A stretch of 64,000 nt of DNA from NCBI GenBank assembly GCA_964019135.1, contig OZ025248.1, forward strand, positions 74,964,119 to 75,028,118. Reading direction: 5' to 3'. The translations under genes were made by a program, and so were the position numbers. Of the stretch, positions 51,336 through 61,200 are shown piece by piece; position 1 is the first letter of the stretch; every line of letters starts with the position of its first letter. This DNA comes from Arenicola marina (Eukaryota > Annelida > Polychaeta > Arenicolidae). The notes beneath the pieces were generated by a model that saw only the letters and a program-made list of their open reading frames with translations, was not told the origin of the DNA and did not search any database.

Positions 51336-52320
51336 CGTCTTATGCGCACGTTCTAGTTACAGTAGGTGTAGGAGCTCCAGTTCTGGGGCCGAGACACGTA
51401 ACATATGTGACACACTCGCCACACTCTGACGCCATGGAAACTTCAACCTATAGGTAAATAATCGTTGGTTTCTACCCCCCGTCGACTTATCCGTGATTGA
51501 CTATTTACCAAGCAAGAAGAGGATTGCAAAAATGGAAATGAGGTTGAATTATGATCTTACACCTCTTTGCTGAGAAATAGCTTTCCGGTGATGGCGTTTC
51601 CCAGCAGAATTATGTACTGGTGCAGATCTACGCACACCTGGCTGCCAACCGTCCCCGTAGCCTACCTAGCTAGCGATTAATGATATACCAATATGACAAG
51701 AGTTCTCTACAAGTTATTATTGCACCAGGAAGGAGAGAGCGCCAGTGATAGGCCTCTGGTGTGTGTGACGGGTAACTGCTCATCGACACGTCTCGCCGAG
51801 TAACAACCGTGAACGTTGTAACGGCTGCAAACTGCATGACGTGTTATGATGCGGCTGCTGATCAAAGCCTCCGCCGCCCATCATTAGCGCATGGTTGCGG
51901 TGTCAGCCCTATTCTGACCGTAGTTGACTCACAGATAAGCTTTCCCAGCCAGCATCAGTCAATCCCGGTTCCTAGCGGGCCCAAAGGCCACCCGACCCAC
52001 CCGGCCGAGCGGCCTTAATGGACCGTCAGCCTGTTTTGCCATTCTTGCCATCGACTGTTTTTGATTTGGTGGTTATTTCTGCTCCTCCCAGCGTATTTTA
52101 CCCGGAATCGCTTCCGCTGGGTTCCCGCTACGGTTTGCGAGGGTTGTTGATCGGGAGAGACAGAAGCTGAGCGTTCCGTTATCATTGCCAGGCGGGGTGT
52201 GGAGGGTGTCCGCGAGTACAATTGCCGGACCGGGGACTCCGCTGAAAGGAGTTATGCCTGGGCTAGTCAGCTTGTGGGGGCGCCGGGGGAACGGTGAGGG
52301 GGTGGGGGCGGGGGGCAATA
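51336..52320. other. Gene-free
   Basis: Nothing recognised apart from a G-rich approach to the next array. Confidence 0.4.
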
Positions 52321-52324
52321 CCTC

Positions 52325-54475
52325 CGCCTCTAACCCCATCCTTCCCTCTTTGGCCCCATCCTTCCCTCCATGGCCCCATCCTTCCCTCCGTGGCCCCATC
52401 CTTCCCTCCATGGCCCCATCCTTCCCTTTGTGGCCCCATCCTTCCCTCCGTGACCCCATCCTTCCCTCCGTGGCCCCATCCTTCCCCCCGTGGCCCCATC
52501 CTTCCCTCTCTGGCCCCATCCTTCCCTCCATAGCCCCATCCTTCCCTCCATGGCCCCATCCTTCCCTCTGTGGCCCCATCCTTCCCTCCGTGGCCCCATC
52601 CTTCCCTCCGTGGCCCCATCCTTCCCTTTGTGGCCCCATCCTTCCCTCCGTGACCCCATCCTTCCCTCCGTGGCCCCATCCTTCCCCCCGTGGCCCCATC
52701 CTTCCCTCTCTGGCCCCATCCTTCCCTCCATGGCCCCATCCTTCCCTCCATGGCCCCATCCTTCCCTCTGTGGCCCCATCCTTCCCTCCGTGGCCCCAGC
52801 TTTCCCTCCATGGCCCCATCCTTCCCTCCGTGGCCCCATCCTTCCCTCCATGGCCCCATCCTTCCCTCTGTGGCCCCATCCTTCCCTCCGTGGCCCCAGC
52901 TTTCCCTCCATGGCCCCATCCTTCCCTCTGTGGCCCCATCCTTCCCTCTCTGGCCCCATCCTTCCCTCCGTGGCCCCATCCTTCCCTCCGTGGCCCCAGC
53001 TTTCCCTCCATGGCCCCATCCTTCCCTCTGTGGCCCCATCCTTCCCTCCGTGTCCCCACCCTTCCCTCCATGGCCCCATCCTTCCCTCCGTGGCCCCATC
53101 CTTCCCTCTATGGCCCCATCCTTCCCCCCGTGGCCCCATCCTTCCCTCCGTGGCCCCATCCTTCCCTCCGTGGCCTAATCTTTCCCTCCGGGGCCCCATC
53201 CATTCCTCCATGGCCCCATCTTTCCCCCCGTGGCCCCATCCTTCCCTCCGGGGCCCAATCCTTCCCCCCGTGGCCCCATCCTTCCCCCCGTGGCGCCATC
53301 CTTACCTCCATGGCCCCATCCTTCCCTCCGGGGCCCCATCCATCCCTCCATGGCCCCATCCTTCCCCCCGTGGCCCCATCCTTCCCTCCGGGGCCCAATC
53401 CTTCTCCCCGTGGCCCCATCCTTCCCCCCGTGGCGCCATCCTTACCTCCATGGCCCCATCCTTCCCTCCGGGGCCCCATCCTTCCCTCCGTGGCCCCATC
53501 CTTCCCCCCGTGGCCCCATCCTTCCCTCTCTGGCCCCATCCTTCCCTCCATGGCCCCATCCTTCCCTCCATGGCCCCATCCTTCCCTCTGTGGCCCCATC
53601 CTTCCCTCCGTGGCCCCAGCTTTCCCTCCATGGCCCCATCCTTCCCTCTGTGGCCCCATCCTTCCCTCCGTGTCCCCACCCTTCCCTCCATGGCCCCATC
53701 CTTCCCTCCGTGGCCCCATCCTTCCCTCCATGGCCCCATCCTTCCCCCCGTGGCCCCATCCTTCCCTCCGTGGCCCCATCCTTCCCTCCGTGACCCAATC
53801 TTTCCCTCCGGGGCCCCATCCATCCCTCCATGGCCCCATCCTTCCCCCCGTGGCCCCATCCTTCCCTCCGGGGCCCAATCCTTCCCCCCGTGGCCCCATC
53901 CTTCCCCCCGTGGCGCCATCCTTACCTCCATGGCCCCATCCTTCCCTCCGGGGCCCCATCCTTCCCTCCATGGCCGCAACCTTTCCTCCGTAGCCCCATC
54001 CTTCCCTCCATGGCCCCATCCTTCCGTCCGTGGCCCCATCGTTTCCTCCATGGCCCCATCCTTTCCTCCGTAGCCCCATTCTTCCCTCCATGGCCCCATC
54101 CTTCCCTCCATGGCCCCATCCTTCCCTCCGTGGCAACATCCTTCCGTCCGTGGCCCGATCCTTCCCCCGTGCCCCCATCCTTCCCCCCGTGGCCCCATCC
54201 TTCCCTCCATGGCCCCATCCTTCCCTCCGGGGCCCCATCCTTCCCTCCGTGGCCCCATCCTTCCCTCCGTGGCAACATCCTTCCGTCCGTGGCCCGATCC
54301 TTCCCCCGTGCCCCCATCCTTCCCCCCGTGGCCCCATCCTTCCCTCCATGGCCCCATCCTTCCCTCCGGGGCCCCATCCTTCCCTCCGGGGCCCCATCCT
54401 TCCCTCCGGGGCCCCATCTTTCCCCCCCGTGGCTCCATCCTTTCCTCCGGGGTCCCATCCTTCCCTCCCTGGACG
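52325..54475. repeat. 20-bp minisatellite, about 107 copies
   Basis: Unit CTTCCCTCCGTGGCCCCATC. Variants: CCG/CCA/CTG/CTC/CCC before TGG, GGGG for GTGG, and AGC for ATC. Phase is exact up to about 54165, then single-base slips appear. A large internal duplication is visible (about 53220-53480 resembles 53820-53960). Period 20 gives a 60-nt frame cycle with no stops, so frames of 500-600 codons open on both strands; they are spurious. Confidence 0.97.
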
Positions 54476-55550
54476 AAGGGACCTGCTGACGAAATCCTGG
54501 CTTCGCCTCTTGTAGTTGTCTTCAACAGGACCTGGACAACTCGTCCCGTGTTCTTTGCATCCACCGCCCGCAGCTGAGCACTTCATTCTCCGTAAGCTAC
54601 CGGGAACGCCGCGTAATGGTTCGTGAGTTATCCTGTCGGCGTTAACTCTAGATACTGCAGGATGCTTCATACAGACACAGCAGTCTGATTGAATGAGAAC
54701 AAGTTTGCACCGCGTCGCACCGCACACCATATGACTGCACCGCGCTGCACCTGAGCTTGATTATCCTGACATCACCTCTCTAAACAAACCATTAAAAAAT
54801 GCCGGAATTACAAAACGGGGACAAGTAATTGCTGAGCCACGGACCGCGTCTCATTAAGGAATGTCGTAAACAAACCGGAAGTAAGAGCTGACTTGTGCCA
54901 CTGATGGCATGCAGCCATTTCCGGTGATATCGCGAGGCCGCGAAACTGGACAGGAACACAGACCTCCCCCCCCCCCGCCCCCCTACCCCACCCCACACAA
55001 CACAATCGAGATTTAAGGAAAGCAACAAAAATCTGGGAAGACGATCGGCAGCGAAAGCGAATCATTTAATTAAATCACAGCGGTAGCGTGAAGTGCGGAA
55101 GCTCGGCGATAGGGTGAGAGGGGGGAGGAGAGGTGGTGGGTGGGGGATGGACCACTCGCCTGCCCACTTAGAGCACGCCTCGTTGGCGGCGTGACGAGCG
55201 AGCTCTCCGGCCTGTCAGCCAACCAAGAGCCCCGGATGTCAGTCGTGCGCGATGAGTCAAGAGACGAGCACACGGCACTTCCGACAACAGCCCGTAAACA
55301 GATAAATAAATAAAATGTCGCGTCCATCAGAACCTGATGGAATTCCTTTCTGTTTTTTGTTGTTTTTACTTGCAGTCTGAGGGTGGGAGAAGTAGAGGGG
55401 GCCAATCTGTGGGTTTTGCAGCTATTGGCGGTCTCCACTTGGGGTTTAGGTGTGGGTCAATGAAGTGGCGCCCGTTCATCTTCAACATGGACTCCACGGC
55501 GGCTATAAGTATAGGAGTTGTCAATTCTCAAGTAGTTCTGAGTGCTAATC
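54476..55550. other. Gene-free
   Basis: C-tract at 54966-54987; no supported exon. Confidence 0.4.
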
Positions 55551-55580
55551 AGGCACGGATCCAGGATTGTGGTGAAAATC
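55551..55580 (+). mobile_element. GGGGCGGATC-family MITE end (degenerate)
   Basis: CAGGCACGGATCCAGGATT resembles the family left terminus; the partner end was not found. Confidence 0.35.
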
Positions 55581-58108
55581 GAGTCAGAGCGCGAGGACTT
55601 CCGGCGAAACTTAGAGGGTGGGCGTGTTGCCACGTCCAGTCGGCCCTTCAGAGAGAGGGGGGGATACCTTTTCCGATCTCCACGCTTGGCATCCAGGAAT
55701 TCTTGAAGATTCGAGATCAGCTGTTGGCAATTTTTGGGGATCGTTATCCGTACAATTCCTAATTCAACGCGAAGACCCTTTGCCTATTCACTGCGATCCG
55801 TTATAGCATTTCTCGATATTCTCGATATCACCATTAAGGCGGTTTTTTTTTAGCGCCCAGCTTTAAAATGTCCTAATCTTGGAGATTTGATATTGCTCTC
55901 CCTAATTGTTGGAGATTCGCGATTCAGAGCCACCCCCCCCCCCCGCCCCCATCAGAGGTAGGTTGTTGCTAGTGCGGGGAGATGGGTGAAAAGAAGTGGA
56001 GCGGCAAGATGCCCCCCTCCCATTGTATCAAACTTTCCAACGGCCGGGAACACGTATTATCTGCGAAGTGCGGTAAAGTAATTATTTTGGAAAGCTTATA
56101 TCCCATAATTGGCTTTGATACAATATTTACATAAATATTCAAATGGCACAATTCGTATACAAGGTATGCCGTTGGTAACTTAGGTTTTTACGGGCGTAAG
56201 GTACTAAGAACCATACGACAAATCACAGCCATACACATACAAAGTATGTTGGCAAGCTTCGTGAAACACACACCTCCATTTCTTCTACGTATCGTAGTAT
56301 ATCGCTAAGCGTGAGTTATCACATGACGTATTCCGTTAATAGTCCGGGCAGACTGTGCTGAATCAACGGCAAACCCGAAACAAATTGCAATAGTAATCAA
56401 ACCTGTTTTTTCTCATTCCTTAAGTATCTGTGAATATATTTAGCAAAATCTATTATTTAGAACACAATCTTTTACAGGGGGGGTTGCCCTACCACCGTTA
56501 CACCAGAATGAATCATGTATTTGTTCCTACACGAAATGTCAGAGAAGCGTTCAAATCAAAACCCCTACTACGAATTATGACCTGCTTACCATGCGCCTAC
56601 CATGTAATGGAGTGTTATTTAATCTACTGAAAAGATCATAACACATATAAAACATCTTCCATAATAAAATTTCTACATAATTTTTAATGGACTGTGTATT
56701 TGCACAGCGATCTCAAGTTAGACTAACTTTTCCATAAATTATTCGATTTCCACAATTTAATCGACTACATACGTGTCTTATCTATCAGATCTACCGCCCT
56801 GCCGGTCTAGATAGGCAAGGTAAAAACAAAGTTATAAAAAATATAATTGTGTTGGAGTTTATCATTTGCATTTGCGCCGTCACCAATACCGGTTTGATCC
56901 ATCTTGATCTGCTACGTGTCGCTTCTAATATGTTCCTATGCCAATGAAGGTTGCCTCCCTCTCCTGCCCCCCCCCCCCCCCAACATGGTTTGTCTCCCTC
57001 CCCTAACTTGAGGTGTCGTCACCACCCCTCGCGGGCGTATTGGCCTACGACCCACCCCCCCACCCCCCCCCCCCCACCTGCCATATCGCTCTTCGGTATG
57101 ACGGGTGCATCTAGGAATTTGAAAAGGGGTTAGATCACCGATAACTTACCATCGCGAGGGGTGGAGGGGGGGGGTAAAAATGACCGACGATGTCCACCAA
57201 CGGCGGGGGGTTTAAACCCCCTAACCACCCCTCCTTTGATCGGCTGCTGAGCACCAACTGTACTGATGAGGTTTGACATTTGGTGGCCATCAAATAATGG
57301 TGGAATATTTTTTTTTAGTTTCTTAACTAGGAAATGCCACTCCTAGGTACATAAGGAATGAGACAAAACAAGTTTGATTTCTATTGCAATTTGTCTTGGG
57401 TATCTCTAAGCTGCCCGGACTACAATTTGGCCCCGGTCCCATATGTACCTTGTGCTACATACAACCCACTTGTCTCGCGGTGGTTTCCCTCGGCGGGGAG
57501 ACTATACGGCCTGGTGTAGACCTACGTACCGTAACAAAAGGTCAACACATGGCGTAAAAACATGGGCGATATATGGAAGAAGGAACAGGCCGAGGAGGGA
57601 GAAGGCAAACAAGTCCATGCGACTGTCGTTCGTCGACTATTACATGTCATTTACCTACTGTCATGGCCGCCACATTCTAGCTGTCAACGACGCCAGGCAT
57701 ATGTCCGCAGATCATGTCCGCAGACGATGTGTCCCTCCCCCAATCGGTTCGCCATGTAGACCATCACTTTAGTAACCAAGTTGTTAGTTTCCAACGGGAT
57801 GAGGCCGAGGCTCATTGTTACATAGTTAGGTTATGGATTACTAAAAGGAAACCCGACTTTAACGTTACTCTATGCAGATCATTTCCGTAACTTTTACAAT
57901 GTCATCCAATGAAGCAATGGGTATTTACTTTAATATGGAGAGCCTTCGCTACTTATTTCGATCTAATCTGGATCATATATCGCTCGATCTATGTGGATCC
58001 TTAATATCCATATACCGGTAATTATCAATTATCACATATCATTCGAGTCGGGCCTCCCAACACCTGTTAGCTTTCTCAATGTAACGTTACAGTTCTTTTC
58101 CACCTCAG
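55581..58108. other. Gene-free; end of proposed intron 1
   Basis: C-tracts at 55933-55948, 56966-56981 and 57053-57074. A degenerate MITE-like motif GGTGCATCTAGGAATTTG lies at 57104-57121. No convincing alternative first exon for the gene was found here. Confidence 0.4.
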
Positions 58109-58252
58109 CACCTGATTCCAGCAGCAAAACCGACGCCAGGACAGAGGAGCTGCGTCGCTTTGATTACGTCATCATGACGTACATGCGCGATCGGAATGCG
58201 CCGGGGGCCAGCATCGCCATCAGCAAGGACGGAGAGTTCATCCTGCGAAAAG
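58109..58252 (+). CDS. Exon 2 of beta-lactamase-like gene
   Basis: A pyrimidine-rich tract and CAG acceptor (58107-58108) precede it; the donor is AAAAG|GTTGGG. It encodes residues 35-82, including the A-P-G-A-S-I-A-I-S-K-D-G strand typical of the start of the class C beta-lactamase fold. Ending at 58252 restores K-G-Y-G with the next exon. The open frame continues upstream of the acceptor to an ATG at 57991, but that stretch does not look like protein. Confidence 0.85.
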
Positions 58253-61200
58253 GTTGGGGCCAGTTTAGTGCCAGAAATAAACAAGATACCCAGTGTCCGT
58301 AAGAACTAAATGTTTATTTCATTGCGTATTAATAGAGCTTTCATGTTGAATTGAAACTATTATATCGAATTAAACAATTACATTGAATTGATACAATTAT
58401 ATTGAATTGAAACAATTATATTAAATTTTAAACAATTATATGAATTAAAACAATTATACAGATTAAAACAATTATATTGAATTAAAACAACTGAATTTAA
58501 TTAAAACAATTATGTAGCATGTAGACAATAATGTTGATCTAAACAATTTTATGGAATTAATATAATTATATTGAATTAATTTGGTAAATATGCACGTCCA
58601 TATATTCGTTTGAGCATATTTAGAAATATTTCATGATTGTAGGTTATGGGAAGGCCAGCTCGAGCCAGCTCGTGTCTCCGTGGACGCTGTTTCGGATCGG
58701 CAGTGTATCTAAGCCCATCACGGCTGTGGGAATATTACGACTACAAGAAGAAGGACAGCTTTGTCTTGACTCCAAGGTCTTCGGACCTGGAGGTGAGTCT
58801 GTTTTTTATCGTTATCTTTTCAATATCTCTTGCAAATCGGCCGTTGAAATGTATCAGCTTATATGCAATAGATATGCTTGTATCAGAATTCCCTATGGAT
58901 TTAACTCCCGGTCGTGTCACTGGTGCGTCTCCTGGCAGACGCACTGGTTTGGCCTTCTAGTAGTTGGCCCGTTGCTACCATGCGTAAAACATGATGCGAT
59001 TTAGTCAACAAGATGTCCTCCTTCAGCAAAATTAAAACTTTCAAATCGAAGAGATAGGTGTCATTCGGTATTTCTTTGATACATTGGAGTTCTGTTTTAG
59101 GGAGATTCTTGAAGCTCTTATCTCTGCTGAGCTTGACTGATCTTTTGGGCTTTGGGAGTTAAATTAATGATATTTATATTATAACGGAATCGGTTCTGTT
59201 ATTTATCAACAATAAATCTCGCAACACAACTAGTTATCGGGATCCGTTCGTAACCACCAACCTCGCGGACTGAAGGCCCAAGGGCTAAGCTGATGAAAAT
59301 GATCGGAAATGATTGTCAATTTCGTTATTTCTACACATGTTGCTATCACTGTCTCACTGAAATGGTAACAGCCTGGATATCCAAATGAACATATATATAT
59401 AATGCAGATGCCTGCTTGCCCGTTGTATGACTAATGAAGATGTTTTGACTGTGGCTTTAGGTCTTCTACCTCAATACGAACCTTCCGTGACGGGGGACCC
59501 ACGCCTACTGCACGTCACAGTCAAACACTTGTTACGTCACAATGGAGGCTGGGACCAGCGATTGGCTGGCGACCCGCTGATCAGGCGTGACGTGTCCAAG
59601 CTGATGAACCAATCAGGGCCCTCCGATAAAGACATCATTGTACGCTATATGATGACGCAGGCTCTGCAGTTCACACCAGGTTATACACACTTTTATATAA
59701 CACAATACAATAAAAAATTAAGGAAATAAATAAATATGTATGAAACACATATATAATAAAATGATTAAAGCAGAGAACTTATAAATGATACTAATAGTTT
59801 TAATAATGATATAATTGTGAATGTATTATTATATTTTATAAAACGCATTTATCATTAAAATTAAATTAGATTCTAATTATTATGAAGACTAACCCCCACC
59901 CCCTTTCAAATTCTTAGATCCGCCCCTGATATATATGTCTCCTGTTGGATGTTATTTAACAGGCATTTTGTCCCTTAATTGTTAATCACTACCAACATAT
60001 TTCTTGCCCTTAGGCTCTCGATTCGCCTATTCAAACTTCGGCTACCTCGTTCTTGGGCGGATCATCGAGCAGCTGAAGGCCAGGTCGTACGAGAGCTTCA
60101 TGCGAGGCATTCTCTGGGAGGCTGGAGTGTACAGGATGAAGCTGGGACTCACCAAGAAGTCAGAGGCCGACACCTTCGAGGTGCTGTCTTTAGGCATATC
60201 GTTTGGGTCACTAAACAAAGATCACACTAGAATCGTTTTACCATTGTCATTCAGCTGGACGTTAAAATTTGTTTCACCATTGTCATTCAGCTTGACGTTA
60301 AAATAGTTTCACCTTTTGCATGTTTGCGACAGAACCACCGCTCGCGTATGCATATATGTATAGCATATGTCGCAAACGATGCAACCGGATTATTCCCATA
60401 TGCCATACAGCTCGTGCTATCGTCGACCGTTTGAATAAGTTCATCGCGTGGATAATGCTGAACCTTACACGTTTGCGTTATGTGGTAACTGTACAGGCTG
60501 CAAGAGCAGTTGACCGTCGGTATTATAGTTAACTCCGCTTGATGGCTGCAAGTGCGGTGCACCGTCGATATTATAGTTAACTCCGCTTGATGAATTTCAG
60601 AAGTTTGCTTTTACCGTTGGACTATATTACTATATGTACGAGAAGAACATCAAAGGCTAAATTGCTTTAAATGGCTCCGCACCAGTTTTAAGGAGGCGGA
60701 AGAAATTAAGTTTTTTCATTATTAAAGCGGCGAACAAATGTGGACGCGCCATTCAACATCTTCAAATTAAAACGTTTGTTTTTATATGATTGTCACATAA
60801 ATGTACATAACATGGGGATACGTTATATTTATATGTATTCCAAACAACATATAATGACTAGTTACAAAATAGAAGCGGGCGGACAGTGGCGGTAACGTTA
60901 TGACTCGCGGGGCGGAGTATGTCGTCTTAATGCATACTTCTATTGTTTCCTCGGAGTCGTGTTTAGCCGGTAAGGACCTGCGGACCATGAGCAGGAGGTC
61001 ATTATTTTCTCAGAGCGGGTCATTATAGTTCCGTCACAATAATGACCCCTCGCTCGCATACTCCATGCCACCGCCGCCTCCTCGAAGGAAACAATAGAAA
61101 TCAACATAAGCCAGATAAGGAATGAGTTGCAGGTCCTTATAATAAGGACCTGCAACTCATTCCTGATCTAATACATAAAATACATCACTCTGAACATTCT

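Noticed and set aside
52185-54730. Open frames of 602 codons (+) and 540 codons (-)
   Set aside because: Both are readings of the same 20-bp array; several frames are open at once, so openness carries no information.
57991-58108. ATG at 57991 as start of the beta-lactamase-like gene
   Set aside because: The upstream part of this frame is not protein-like and a good acceptor lies at 58107-58108. It remains possible only if no upstream exon is used.
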